NCBI GenBank assembly: GCA_949130495.1
Contig: OX422222.1
Span: forward strand, 104,583,709-104,647,708
DNA: 64,000 nucleotides
DNA from: Sambucus nigra
Lineage: Eukaryota; Streptophyta; Magnoliopsida; Dipsacales; Adoxaceae
Direction of reading: 5' to 3'
Under the pieces are notes generated by a model that saw only the letters and a program-made list of their open reading frames with translations, made no database searches and had not been told where the DNA came from. The position numbers and the translations under genes are program-made. Shown here in pieces: positions 1 to 11,689 of this stretch. The stretch's first letter is position 1, and each line of letters starts with the position of its first letter.

Positions 1-1130
1 TCTAATTATACCTGGAATATGCATCCATGAATGATAAGGTGTCATATCCATCCATTGCATCTATAAGGGCATCGATCCTCGACAGAGGGTACGAGTCCTT
101 CGAACATGCTTCATTTAATTCTGAATAGTCTACATATAATCTCCACTTATCGTTCAATTTTTGGTTCATTACCATGTTTCATAGCTATTCGGGATGCTTA
201 ATATCCCGAATGAAACCTTCTACTAGTAGATTGTCAACCTCAACGTGCGTCACCTAGTTTCTCTCGTGGGCAAATGCCTTCTTCTTTTGTCTTATTGGTC
301 GACTTACTAGGGATACCTTAAGCTAATGGTTCATCACTAAATCATCAATGCCTGACATATCATCATGGATATATATAAACATTTTGTGGTGCCTTTTAAA
401 AAATGAAACCAATTCCTTCCTCTTCCCAGTGGTCAGTGATAATCCCACATAAACCACCTTATCCAAACACTTATCATACAATGGTATTGGCATCAGATCT
501 ACGATTGCAGTTTCCATGGTTAATTTTTCTCTTAGGTCCAACCCATATATGTTAAAGTTAACTCTATATTCCTCATCAAGGAAGAAAAGTAATAACTCCT
601 AGCATGTGATTGGCTTCCGCGCACCATTCCTATTGCGTTAGGTGTTGGAAATTGAATGGCGAGGACTTTTATCAATAACACTACATCACGCCTATTGAGG
701 GTAGTTTTTTCAATCATCACATTGGAAGTTGATGATGATCTCACCATAAATAATTCCACCTATAGGGTGTTTGACTTCAAACGCTTTACAATCATTAATG
801 GTAGATCAATTTCCCCTTCCAGATATACCTGCTCCCAAAAAAATCCTAATAGTGGGACGTTCACTAGCTTTAAATTCTCCCTAGCCAACTTCATCTACTC
901 GTAGCGCTCAAAATAAATGATATCTATTAGAATCCACTGGGGGTGATAAGATCTTAGGGATCCTTTGGAAAGAAGGTGATGTCCTCCCAATCATCGATGG
1001 GATTCTCTATTCGTACCTTAATCAATTCTCTTTTCTGATTCTGATATTTTCAGTGAGCTAAAGTAGATTCTACCCCGATTGAGAACCCTCTAGATATCAT
1101 GTTTATTCTCCTTCCCCCTTAGGTCACCTC
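1..1130 (-). pseudogene. Ty3/gypsy pol remnant (protease to reverse transcriptase), cut by window edge
   Basis: Reading the minus strand, the segment near 120-1 encodes a typical Ty3/gypsy reverse transcriptase start (VDYSELNEACSKDSYPL, then DALIDAMDGYDTLSFMDAYS). Just upstream (about 180-240) lies a segment resembling the conserved lead-in to RT (EVDNLLVEGFIRDIKHPE). At 323-541 the frame has the protease-RT linker feature DDMSGIDD, the counterpart of the usual D-M-P-G-I-D. At 532-759 there is the post-protease block with FPTPNAIGMVRGSQ. Stops and frame changes separate these pieces, so no functional polyprotein can be made. The order gag, protease, RT and the linker style fit the plant Tat group; the lineage is an inference. 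The remainder of RT, RNase H and integrase would lie left of the window. Confidence 0.85.
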
Positions 1131-1168
1131 CACCTACCTTTGTTCTTCTCATTTAGGTTCCCTTTCTT

Positions 1169-2440
1169 TTGATCAAATTCTCCTCTGTCCATATCTTCAT
1201 TCGTTGCCTTGCTCGTCCTACCGAGGAGCGCCTTGTTGTACAAACTCTCTTAGATGTGCCCTTTGGACCAATGCTTCAATATTATTATTCAAGTGGAGAT
1301 AATCGTTGGTATTATGCATGTAGTCTCGATGAAACTGGAAGTAGAGGTTAGACCTAGTCTGATTGGCTTGTGAGTTGTCCTATTAGGCCACCTCAACATC
1401 TTTTGATCGGAAATATTATTCAAACTTACCCCATGAACGTATTAAGGGGAGTGGATTTTGCCTTATAAGCCTAGTTTACCCACTGAGCTCCATTATGTGG
1501 TAACTTCTACCTTTTCTTCTCATCCTTAAAAATTCTTTTTTAAAACCTTATCTCTTTAAACCTTTTTTCTCCAAAATCTCTTAGCCGGTGGTTTCACTAC
1601 CGACTACTAATCATATCCTCGACGTGGATGTGCTTCTCTACTTTATTCAAAATCTCTATCATTTTGGTGGTTGGATTCTTTGATAAGGAGTATATTATAC
1701 TACTGCTATATAGCCCTCGTAATAAAGTTGGCATGTCTACCATCTCATCTTGGTGGTCGATATGGAGGAGTTCTTCGTTGAATGTCTTTACATACTTCTT
1801 TATATTCTCGTCTATTGTCGGAATGACATTAAACAAATGGTCGGTGGTCTTTCAGTGGAATAGGCTCTCGATGAACTATTGGACAAAGCGCTCGGAGATC
1901 TCCCTAAAGCACGTAATCGAATTGGGATGAAGATAATTAAACTAAGTACTTATCGAACCCTTCAGTGTCGTGGACAATTCTGGACATCTAATCTGATCTA
2001 GGCTGGACAAAAAGTCCATGTGTTCCCTTAGATCTGTTGTCCTATCGAAGGAGTCCATTATCGGGAGATTAAAATGAGATGACTTTGGGTAGTCCTTAAC
2101 CTCTCGATTGAATGGAAACTCTCACCTCGCATCGCCCGTATTATAGATGATTCGTTTAATCTCAACCTTCCTAGATGATGATGATGCTCGATGAATGATG
2201 GAGGATATCGACAGACGTGGTGAAGGTGGATGAGATATTTCATTCTCTATGATTTTCTATATGAGAGGAGCCATATCCACCTGTTGCACCAGTATCAGTG
2301 GTGGAGGAAGCGCCAAACAACCCAAGATTTCTGCGAGCTGATCTAAAAGAGTTTATTACTGCTCTATGAGGCTGTTGATGGCCTGTATCACCTAATTTTT
2401 ATTCACGACTTTGAAAATAGTCATTCACACAGACGATGCC
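1169..2440 (-). pseudogene. Ty3/gypsy gag remnant
   Basis: The minus strand at 1597-2040 gives a retrotransposon gag (capsid) domain: a stretch reading TLKGSISTKFNYL and SITCFREISERFVQ, then an open 79-codon frame with IDENIKKYVKTFNEELLHID and LLRGLYSS. These match the conserved capsid blocks of plant gypsy elements. Further downstream (about 1350-1210) a degenerate C-terminal block FHRDYMHNTNDYLHLNNNIE is the counterpart of the CxFH-H-C zinc-binding motif followed by the E-I-E-L-I helix; the cysteines are lost. Gag lies upstream of the protease/RT pieces in the same orientation, as expected for one element. Many stops make this a pseudogene. Confidence 0.82.
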
Positions 2441-2445
2441 AATTA

Positions 2446-3289
2446 TGTTGAGGTGAAAATACAATTTTACATGCACGACATAATAAACTTATAATTTTAA
2501 TGCCAATCAAAAGAGGATATTAGAGAAAAGGAGAAACAACAAATATACATGGTTCAACGAGGCTTGATTTACGTCCACACGGTGAAGGGGAAAGAGTTAT
2601 CTTTAATTACTTTGGTAAAGAATGAGTACAAAGATATAGAGAGCTTTTGAGCTTAAATTCATTCCACACTACAAGAATATTTATATACCCATCCTTTACA
2701 ACGTCTCTACTAATTTATTTCATGCACGTTACAAGAGTTTGAATTTAAAAAGGACATGTGTTCATCTCCGACTCCTCCATATATTCCCTTATTACCTGTT
2801 CGCCAAGATTTTTTACCGTGTTAATAGGTAATGTGTTAGTCGTTTAAAGTAATGACATATTAAAAAGTCTTGGATATCCAAATGGTTGTACCACCATTCG
2901 TCCGATAAAGTTAGTTGCCTTGTTGATAGAAATGGAGCGTTTTTCTAATGATGGTAAGTTTTCGATCGACTGTAACAAGATATTCGTCTTAATGGAGATC
3001 ACGTATTCCTGATGTTGATGTTGAATGTTGATCATCAATCTAACCACCAATTCAGTCGTTCCACTTCTCATATGCTTGACCAATACCCCATTGGGTCATG
3101 AATCCAATCGTTAATTCGTCATTCCTTTATTTTTTAACCGTCCGCCCATCCTGCTTCGGTGATCATGTCGTTCCTAATTTGGCTATTAAACCACTCGTCC
3201 CACTATTCATATGTTGTATGCTGCTATAGACTCTCAGTCATGATGTCATTTGTTCATTCTCGATCCGAACAAAAATACCCCTCATCAAT
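2446..3289 (-). repeat. 5' LTR of the minus-strand Ty3/gypsy element
   Basis: On the minus strand this begins TGAGGGGTATTTTTGTTCGG and ends ...CCTCAACA. It is followed immediately, toward gag, by TAATTGGCATCGTCTGTGTG, a version of the TTGGCGCCGTCTGTGGG-type sequence that sits just inside the 5' LTR of many plant gypsy elements. Length is about 844 bp. Boundaries rest on the TG...CA ends and on LINE coding sequence starting directly to the right. The partner LTR is outside the window, so no LTR pair or target-site duplication could be checked. Confidence 0.6.
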
Positions 3290-4040
3290 CTTAACTTGGT
3301 TAATCATTGGTGACTTTAATTCTATACTATACCCACGTGAAAAAATAGGTGGAATACCCTTTAGTTTTAACAACACTAATTAATTATGTAATTGTGTGGC
3401 TTATTTTCACTTGATGGATTTAGGGTTTTCTGGGCCTAACCAAAGTTGGACAAAAATAAGCATCCCGTACAAACACACGTTAGGAAAAGGCTTAATAGGT
3501 TTTTATGTAATAATTAATGGAATAATCTTGTTTCCTAATACTAAGATACGACATTTAGTTAATTCCACTTCGGTCACTGCCCTTTACTACTTGATATAAT
3601 CCCTATTTTCAAAACTGCCAATCAATGTTTTATTTATGATCATATGTGAAATACTCAATCTTCTTATCAAGGTTTTGTTAAAAAGTGTTGGGGTGAAAAT
3701 TTTAGAGGTTCCCGATCTTACCAATTCTCCAAAAAAGCTTGTATTATACAAATGAACTAAAAAAATATAGAAAAACATTTTTTTGGAAATGCTCAAAATC
3801 AAATAAATAGTACTCAACGACAACTTTCTTTTACTCGTGATAAACTTTATCATTTTCTGATAATTTTATAACTCGAGAAAATATTCTAAAAGACTAACTT
3901 AAATGTTGTATCAATGTGAGAAAATGTTTTGGAAACAAAAAGAAAGACTAAAATGGATTTAACTATTGATTTAAATACAAAATATTGTCATGCTTCTATT
4001 AATCAACGTAGAAAGTTTAATATAATTACTTATATTTTTT
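3290..4040 (+). pseudogene. L1-type LINE, endonuclease half (left part of a split element)
   Basis: The plus strand encodes the apurinic endonuclease-like domain of a plant L1-type LINE: WLIIGDFNSILYPREKIGG near 3297 contains the catalytic G-D-F-N block, and FHLMDLGFSGPNQSWTK near 3408 is the next conserved block. Near 3925-4020 are pieces of the linker between endonuclease and RT (FWKQKERLKW; then NTKYCHASINQRRKFNII in another frame). The element is 5'-truncated against the gypsy LTR on its left. It stops at about 4040, where an LTR element begins, and resumes at about 12522 with the next expected LINE segment. Frames are broken by stops and shifts. Confidence 0.82.
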
Positions 4041-4878
4041 ACCCAAAACATGTCAAGTAATAAATATAAGACATATGGCACCGACATCTTCTCAACCACA
4101 GTAAATATATACTCTGCTCAACAAAGGCATTAGCCTACAAATAATTCCACGGCCTGTGCCTAACTAGGTCGTGGACATTGATCCATCTCCCACTTTATAC
4201 ACTTGAGACCATGCCTTGATACACAAATAGGCCACAGACTCCACAACACGATTGCATAATAGGGCCATGGCTATGCCTGTAATATGTCGCGGCCGCCAAA
4301 CCTAAAAAAAAATAGATGTATAGGTTGTGGACCCCAACACGTCATCATTGTCCTGCTAGCAGTCCACCTCCTAAAAAGATTCCATCTTATCTACACTTAT
4401 TCACAAGTCACGATCACCATGCACGTCACACTCCCAGCAACTATTATGAATAAAGGTCTTCACCTCCTCATTTGACAAGAAAGATCTAGGTGATGAAGTT
4501 CTACCAACTCTCTCCCACTTCTCTCTACACTGGAGTCCATATTCCAGTTACCTGCTCCTGCAACCTGAATCACTGATAGTCGTGACCTCCCCCTGACTAC
4601 ACTATAAGGTCGTAACCTCCACCACACATAATTAGTATATTTATACATTTAGCCTATTTTTCTCCTCTTGAATGCCTCTAAGGCCCCTAAACTTGTAATA
4701 CTACATGAATCTAATGAGAATAAGGAACCAAAGTGGACAGGCTCATTTTCATGGTCGAACCACTCTAAATCTCGCGTTTATCCTTATTTATCTATATTTT
4801 GCTTTATTATTTATATTTTGACTGTTGTGTATAGCTTTTATGGTATGATATACTTTGTTAAATCATTTTTAAATGACA
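4040..4878 (+). repeat. 5' LTR of the non-autonomous Tat-like element
   Basis: It aligns by eye along its whole length with 11690-12526. It is followed at 4882 by TTTGGTGTCGTCTATAGGAA, the conserved sequence found just after the 5' LTR in many plant Ty3/gypsy elements. The CA end is placed at 4877-4878. The left end is approximate: both LTR copies share TACCCAAAA upstream of the first TG, and the sequences before that differ. Confidence 0.7.
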
Positions 4879-5939
4879 ATAATTTGGTGTCGTCTATAGG
4901 AAACGATGTGTTCCACCTATTTTCTCGTGAATCGAGCCCATTATGCCTTATTTCAACCATAATGATCTCCGAATCTACATCTTATAGGTGCGATTTTAAT
5001 GGTTAGACCCATATTTATATGTAAACCCATTAAGGGTGTCTCCATCTTTTCAGATTTGTTTATCCAAACCAATCTTCACATTTTTTGGTAGATCCATATA
5101 CTCCAATAATGTTCACATGTCTAAATCTTGATTAGCAGCTTGACAGGCCACATCCTCATAAGAACTGCGAACTAGGGATGTGCTTATTTTCTGCCTTCTC
5201 CATACTTTTAGTAATTTTCTACCACGTAATGACCTATATAGTAGGAATTTATTGCCAGTTCATGTTATCGTGCTACAAGTCGCGGCCTCCAGTTAACGGC
5301 TTAGGACAGTTCTTCTATTTTTGGCATATTTAGCATTAGTAATTAAAGAATTGTTTTATTTTGGACCAAAAATGCCATGAAATGCTTAGATACCCCTTGT
5401 AATTGTTTCAGGGAGTATGGGTCGAGTTAAATCGTAGAAGGATAGATCATAGGATTGAAAATTGATGATTCCACGGGCAAAATCCAATAAGACTATTACC
5501 TTAAGGATCGATAAACCTCCTAAGACAGGTTAAGATATTTTTACTAGCTTTTTAGTTACCGTTCTGTCCAAGGGCATGTACTCAGTAAATTGTTCCTCAA
5601 GATGAATCATCCTGGGAGAAAAATCATATTCGATAATATAAATCGCAGTAGGAAAACCCCTTATAAAGGACAAAGTCCATGACCCCATCCCTTGTTGGTT
5701 TAATAGGCTGCGACGTCAATACAAACAATTGCATCCCATTGTAAATATCTTCTTCATGTTTGACTCAGCATGCTCTTTGACTCTTGGATTTCTCACTCTA
5801 TTGAGTTCATCTCTGAGAAAAGATTTTCTAAAGAACTAACAATCTAGAGAAAAATCATAGAAGGAAGCTTAGGATCGGGCCCCCGGTAGACTGAAGACAT
5901 GTCCCACTTGATGAGGTGCATCAACCATCTATATGAGGA
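4879..5939. other. Internal region of the Tat-like element with no recognisable gene
   Basis: After the conserved post-LTR sequence there is about 1 kb without a convincing reading frame. A short minus-strand stretch near 5530-5640 (DFSPRMIHLEEQFTEYMPLD) looks protein-like, but I do not recognise a family and it is bounded by stops. The N-terminal part of gag would be expected here but was not identified. Confidence 0.4.
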
Positions 5940-5944
5940 CCAGG

Positions 5945-7429
5945 TGATTAGGCACATATTCTTCATATTTATCCCCTTAATTTCGATATTTTTATGATCC
6001 CGTGCAGTGTAAATAGCTTGGATTTGTCTCGTATTTATGCTACTAACCTCTTTTGGCAAGTATTTCGTGTTTTGTGTATTTCTCATGTGCTTTATAGGTA
6101 TTTCATGCAAGTTAGTGCGAAGGAGAACTCAAAACAGTGAAAAAAGCAAGAAATGTGAAGTTTAAGGGCATTTTTGTAATTTTTCATCCTTAGTCCGGAG
6201 GTGGGTCCAATTGTAAAGTTGAAGATATTCCAATTACAAGAACATTGGAAAAAACGGCACCTCAATCCGAGCTACGGTGAAGAAGTTACGAGGTTTTGAA
6301 GTTGCGAGATAATGAAGAGTCATTTTCAGAACTGAAGAGTCAAAACTCTTGAAATTTCTTGTTTAATTCATTTTTATTAGTTGTAAAACGTGGGGAGGCA
6401 AGGGAAGAGTCAAATTTAGGTATTATAAAAGGGAAACCCCTATTAGGAAGTGGGAGGAGTTATTTTTATCAAGTTGTAGGAGGGTAGTAGTTAATTTTTA
6501 GAGGATTCTTGTAACCAAGAACCCTAGTTTTGAAGTTTGGCTACTATTCAAGATTCAAGGTTCTATTCAAGATTCATCATTCATCCATTGCAAGTAATTT
6601 TAATTTATTGTCTTTACTGCTTTCCTAGTTAGTTTAATTAATTGTTTCTTTCTAGTTTTCCAATCCCAATTCAAGTCATGTTCTCAATTTTCTAGATTTA
6701 GTTATGAATCCCTGCACTTTCACTTTTAAGTTTTCTTTTATTTTAATCATGTTAAGCTAAGTTTTTAAGGGTGGGGATGCATGAACCCAACCCGATGTGG
6801 TATGCATAGATATAAAATTTGTCCTCTAAATTAAATAAGTGATTAGATCGTGTTGTATTGTTTCACAACCAATGTAGAACTTTTGACCTCGTTTGCCCTA
6901 GGTAACCGGGATGCTTAAGGATGCAACGTGCGTGAACTATTGCAACACTGCTTTACTCATTCTTTGATTATGTATGATGCGGGCTTGAACCTCATATATG
7001 TAATGCTTTGGAGTACTAAAGACTGGGTCTGATCAATTATCTAATTTATGACTAATTTTGTACTGGCATACACACTAGGGTTTGGGGGAGTGTATTCTTA
7101 ACCCATTTCTTCATTCATATTAATTCCTTCTTAGTTAGTTAATTTCGCATGCATAGGTTAATTTAATTGAATCTAGTTAATTCATAGATAAATCCATAAA
7201 AATCAATCATCTTTTTCTTTTATTTTATTTTAACACCAACTTTAGGATTAAACTACCTTACCTTTGTCGCCACGTTCACACATCCTAATTTCATGTGGAT
7301 TCGATACCCAGACTCGCCACTATACTCCTTAAGAAGTGTAGTTACAAGTTGAGGTTTTTTTATATTGAGTTTGGAAGCCGATAACAACGACTAGCATATT
7401 ACACGGACGCTCGGTTTACACCTCGATCA
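5945..7429 (+). repeat. Solo LTR, TGAT...ATCA family, copy A
   Basis: The unit starts TGATTAGGCA, ends CCTCGATCA, and is flanked by CCAGG (5940-5944) and CTAGG (7430-7434), a 5-bp target duplication with one mismatch. The reverse complement of 56161-57714 matches it over nearly its full length, including the terminal bases. It shares with copies B and C a conserved block around 7290-7350: GACTCGCC beside CTATACTCC...GAGTGTAG-like arms able to form a hairpin. It carries no coding sequence. A single LTR with target duplication and no internal region fits LTR-LTR recombination. It lies inside the internal region of the Tat-like element. Confidence 0.82.
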
Positions 7430-7448
7430 CTAGGCCTCCCTTCAGGTC

Positions 7449-7874
7449 TTGATTAACCTCCTCGGACTGATAATTCTAATGCTCAAGCCCATAACCTTCA
7501 CCAAAACACTGAAGGATGAAAACCCCAAGAATAAAATAGTGTCCGCAAACACTAAAAGGAAGGTTGTAGTAGAATCAGTGAAAGGTAAGAAGAGGTATCA
7601 TGATGACCACCCAGAAAGTCCACATGAGTAGTGCACCCCTCTAAACTGCTGCATGAAAGATATTTTAGCCAGCATAAAAAAAGAGAACCTCCTCATACGT
7701 CAATGGAAGCTTAAATCTCCTGCTAGTAAGAGAGATGAAAGCAATTAGTGTGATTTCCACAAAGACATTGTCCACACGATCAATAAGTGCCTATGCCTAA
7801 AGAATGAGGTCGAGAGGCTTTTAAGGAAAGGAATGTTGCACCGATTCACAAAGAATGTAACTTTCAACTGAACA
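7449..7874 (+). pseudogene. Ty3/gypsy gag C-terminal fragment
   Basis: An open frame starts at 7449 (basic: KRKVVVESVKGKKRYHDD) and, past stops, continues to about 7870 with CDFHKDIVHTINKCLCLKNE followed by VERLLRKGMLHRF. This is the C-x2-H ... H-x4-C nucleocapsid-like motif plus the conserved helix and LR-F tail of plant Tat-type gag. The central histidine and flanking cysteines are still visible. It is the only sense-strand gene fragment recognised in this element; stops at 7629 and elsewhere make it non-functional. Confidence 0.78.
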
Positions 7875-8116
7875 GATAGCCTCCGCAACCCTTAAGGAGT
7901 TATGGGAGAGTTGTCTATTTTGTACTTTTGCAATCACTGCAAAGTTATAGCTTATATATATAAAAAAAATTATTCCCTAATTATATATATCAATAAAAAG
8001 TTAGAATTTTACTTTAACGCATTTAGAAATTCTTGTTCAACAGGTTTAACATGAAACCTAACAACAATCAGACCTTAAGATAATGACCAAGGCAATAGTC
8101 CTTCAGATCAAAAGAA

Positions 8117-8284
8117 GACTATGACTAGGGAGGTAGAAATGCCCAATTAACCTATCAATTTTCGCAGAGACAAAGGTGTCCATAAACCCTGGAGAAAAAA
8201 GACCATGGCCAGGGAGGAAGAAATGCCCAATAACCCTATCAATGATTGCGAAGGTTGAGTTGCCCATAAACATCGGAGCTAAAA
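8117..8284. repeat. Two-copy ~84 bp tandem duplication
   Basis: The first unit begins GACTATGACTAGGGAGGTAG and the second, at 8201, GACCATGGCCAGGGAGGAAG. The two then run in parallel through GAAATGCCCAAT..CCTATCAAT and CCATAAAC. No function is visible; it lies downstream of the gag fragment. Confidence 0.7.
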
Positions 8285-8454
8285 GACAATCCGATTTAAC
8301 TCCAACATCAAAACCTAAGGAAATAGACTTAGTCCACAATGAGATCCCAACTGGAAAGACCTCATGCTAGTGGTTTTATTTTGATCCTTTTAAAAGTGTG
8401 GTGCCCTAATCCAAATGAATCTCTTTTACTAGATATTCGGGGCCAACTATGGAA

Positions 8455-8745
8455 GAACACAACATGCCTTGGGTGGATCATAATATCACAAAAGTGTTGA
8501 TTAGCTCAGAATATTCCAAATTCCTTGGGTGCTCAGAATATCCCAAAAGTCTTAGGTGGCTCAGAATATCCCGAATGTATTGAGTGTCTCAGAATATCTT
8601 GAAGGCCTTGGGTCGCTTAGATATCCCAAAGGCCTTGAGTGGATCTGATTATCACAAATGTTATGGGCAGATCAGAGTATCCAGAATGTCTTGGGTGGAT
8701 TAGAATATCCCAAATGTCATGAGTGGATCAGAATATCATATATGC
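8455..8745. repeat. ~28 bp minisatellite, about ten degenerate units
   Basis: Units follow the pattern GTGGATCAGAATATCCCAAA then TGTCTTGG, with starts roughly every 27-30 bases (about 8474, 8504, 8531, 8560, 8588, 8615, 8642, 8671, 8698, 8726). Units differ at several positions, so the array is old. Internal tandem repeats of this kind are common in Tat-group elements between coding region and 3' LTR. Confidence 0.8.
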
Positions 8746-8883
8746 CTTTAGGGGCTCCCAAACCTCAACATTCTTTGAAGATTTAAAAATCTTGAAGACC
8801 GTCGTAGTAATAAAAAACACAAAAGTTGAATACATCATCCTAACGTCTGCGGTTATCAAAAACCATCATGTCCAAAGCCTTAG

Positions 8884-9090
8884 GGGCCACTATACCCCTC
8901 AAGTCCACGGATTACTCTATAAAGCATTAGGGTCCACTATCCCCCTCAGGCTCGCGGAATGTTATCTGAAGCCTTTGGACAAGATTACATAGGTTGCAGC
9001 CATAATCAAAATTAAGATCACACTCAAGATCGATCATTCTAATCCTTAAGTGCCCACTGTACCCCTCAGGTTCGTGTAGTGTAATCTAAA
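8884..9090. repeat. Spaced repeat of CCACTATACCCCTCAGG motif
   Basis: Three related blocks occur at about 8886, 8932 and 9053 (CCACTATACCCCTCAAGTCC, CCACTATCCCCCTCAGGCTC, CCACTGTACCCCTCAGGTTC). Each is followed by GCGG/GTGTA and AATGTTATCTGAAGCC-like sequence. They are noncoding as far as can be seen. Confidence 0.6.
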
Positions 9091-9399
9091 AATTTGATAG
9101 GCCCTAGAAGACTTCAGGAGCTAGAAGACCACGACGGTATTTTAATACCATAGAATATGAAGGCAACAATATTTAAAGTATTAGGCCTCACTACTAAGGT
9201 TGAGGCCATAATCAAGCAAAGCAGATAAAACTAAATTTTATTCATAATATAATACTACAACTACAAAGTAAGCAAGTAGCATATAGAAGTTTAAAAAAAT
9301 AATATATACAAAGTAATAAGGCATACTGGGCTGCAGAATCAAAAATTCATTCCAATAAATTATTTGATACAAGTATTATTTATCATGAAGTGATTATAA

Positions 9400-10839
9400 T
9401 CAAAATGAGAAATGAGATAGCAAAAAAGAGTAAGACTTCGTGTACTTTTCGTCATCACCATTATCCTCCTCCAGTCTAATTTTAGTTTCTTCATCCTCGA
9501 GTGTTATAGCCTCGGCCTCCTCCTTTTGCTTCCTAAAGAGGTCATAAACCCCTTGCATCTCTTCAACACACTGAGTGTGGTCAGTATCAGTGAATCTCCA
9601 AGAAAATATGTTTTCCTCAGCCTCTGGAGAGTTTTTCACAACTCTATTCCTCATCTCTTTAAAGTCATAGATGTGCGCTTGGTTCTAGCCAATAAAAAAG
9701 TTTTTGGAGGTCTTGAAATTGGCGACAATATCCTTATTAGCTTTCTTCAAAGCCTCGACATGATCATCAACCACTTTCTTCATGGCTACAGCATGGATTT
9801 AGGTTAGGGACTAAATTTTAACCTCAAACTGGCCAACCTTCTCATCACTGGATATGGCCTATTTGTCATCCTTAAGGCGCTTTGCCCTAAAACCTTTAGG
9901 GTATCAATAGCCTGTTTGAAATTCTCCTTAGCATTTTTTTCGCCTTATTAACATCATTTTTGGGATTTTTATCAGCCCTAAACTGTACCTAAGCAGCCTT
10001 AACAGAATTTTCCATAAATTCCTTCCCAGTCTCGAAGGAAGAGGCCTTGGTCTATGATATTTCATCCAGGTGAGTAGACTTTGTGGCCTTGTGAATACTA
10101 TAGAGGTCTTCATAATTTTCACTATGTCCTATGAAAACCTCAGTAGCCTGGTCGAAAGAAATCAGAAGTTAGTCGAAGTAGATAAGGAAATAATTCACAA
10201 AAGCATATGGCATAAACAAACTTTCCCTAAGAATACAATGGAGTTGGTATTCCTCCAAGTCCTCAGCATTTTCATCAAGCAGACATTTGAGCTCATCAGG
10301 ATCAGTAATCCCCCTCATCAGGGGGATCGTGGAAGATGAAATATTCCATGGATATTTTTTGTTCCCCTTCATTATTCAAGGCCATGGACGAGAAGGAATG
10401 GCCATACTTTGTGGGGTTGGGGAATTAGCGTTTATTGGAACAGACGTCCGCGAAAGTGACTCTGCAATGGAAATATGGCCAGCGTTTGTCATATCTTTAT
10501 TTTTTCCCTAAAAATGGTGGAAACCAATTTAACATTGGATATGTCAACCGTGACATCATCAGAAAGTTATATGCTGGAGTAACCAGTCATGACCTCATTT
10601 GGGGTCCTAATGGGGACATCAGCTTCTGAGACAACACCTTTAGTCGTTCATCGCTTCCTCTTTTTTCCCTTACCCTTACATGGAGCATGATTCAAAGTTT
10701 TTACTTCCCCCTTAAGATCATATAATTGGGAATGAAGTAAATCCATGTCAATCTCCGTTATTGGATGTCCGTTCGCAGAGGTACCTTCATAAGAGTTGGA
10801 AAATAGAGTTAATGGGAAGCTAAAATTTAAAAGTATCAA
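9400..10839 (-). pseudogene. Antisense reading frame with coiled-coil composition in the Tat-like element
   Basis: The minus strand between 10839 and 9400 has a chain of open segments interrupted by stops and shifts: 10839-10648 (63 codons ending GKGKKRKR), 10372-10169 (67 codons, with DPDELKCLLDENAEDLEEYQ), and 9654-9400 (84 codons, rich in E and K: FRKQKEEAEAITLEDEETKI). The basic patch followed by acidic, heptad-like helical stretches suggests a coiled-coil protein. It runs opposite to gag and lies next to the 3' LTR. Extra antisense frames at this position are known from Tat-lineage Ty3/gypsy elements; assigning this one to that class is an inference from position and composition. No catalytic motif is visible. 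It is broken in this copy. Confidence 0.5.
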
Positions 10840-10862
10840 ATTAGTGGCCTATGAAGTAAAAA

Positions 10863-11689
10863 TTGGTTACCTTTCGATGCTTTTGTCACTGGTGCAACCT
10901 GGGCTTTGTAATATCCAAGCTCGATCTTCATAACCATCAAATCTTCATAACCCAACAAAACTCAAAAATTCCCTCAAATCCAAACATTTATCCCAAAATC
11001 ATCATAATACAACAAAACTCAAAAAATCCTAATTCACGAATTCAATTCAAAGTTTTACGTCCAGAGATTGGATTCAATATAGGGTTTACGTCTAGGGGTT
11101 GATTTCAATTCAAGGGTCAAGGTAATATATTCTATAATTTGGTTAATTTCAGCAACCACAAAGACATAAAACCCAAAACATCAAGAACAGCGAGCATAGA
11201 AAACCTAAATTGAGAATTTTACCATAAATCAAAGGTTTTGTGTGAAAATTTTATACGTGGAAGTTAAGACAAGAAAATCATTAATGAGGTTGCAAGAAAG
11301 GATGAGGAACTAACCTGAAATGAGAAACAATGTTGTCGAAAAATGCCTTAGACTATCATAGGAAATTGTCAAGCCCTCTGTTGAAAATCTCCCAAGTCTT
11401 TGCTCTCAAGTATTGAATAAGATAATGACGCCACAGCCTCGGCCCATTTATGTAAGAGGTTACGGAAAAATGAATCATCATAGAATTTAATATTCCTCAA
11501 CAAATAGTCACGGCGTTCACATAACCTCTTCATCAACAAGTATTTATCCTTAATGAGTTGATTGCAACATCCACATAATTGCGTTCTTAATAGTAGGTCA
11601 CAACTTCAAGACGATGGACCGTAGGAAAAGAACAAAACCCCAGCACTAAATCACCATCATCTTGGCATGAGGCTTGTGGGGCTTCTATT
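10863..11689. other. Noncoding stretch between antisense frame and 3' LTR
   Basis: About 830 bp with repeated AATCTTCATAACC/CCCAAAATCATCATAA runs (10920-11060) and no supported gene on either strand. It could hold the 5' leader of the antisense frame. No clear TATA box was identified. Confidence 0.4.

Noticed and set aside
7290..7320. Sequence GGTATCGAATCCACA-type block resembling a tRNA B box
   Set aside because: The match has an extra base inside the core and no A box or cloverleaf around it; the block is shared among LTR copies, not part of a tRNA-derived element.
8440..8760. Possible CRISPR-like array
   Set aside because: Units are directly adjacent, degenerate and lack unique spacers; it is a minisatellite in a plant retroelement.
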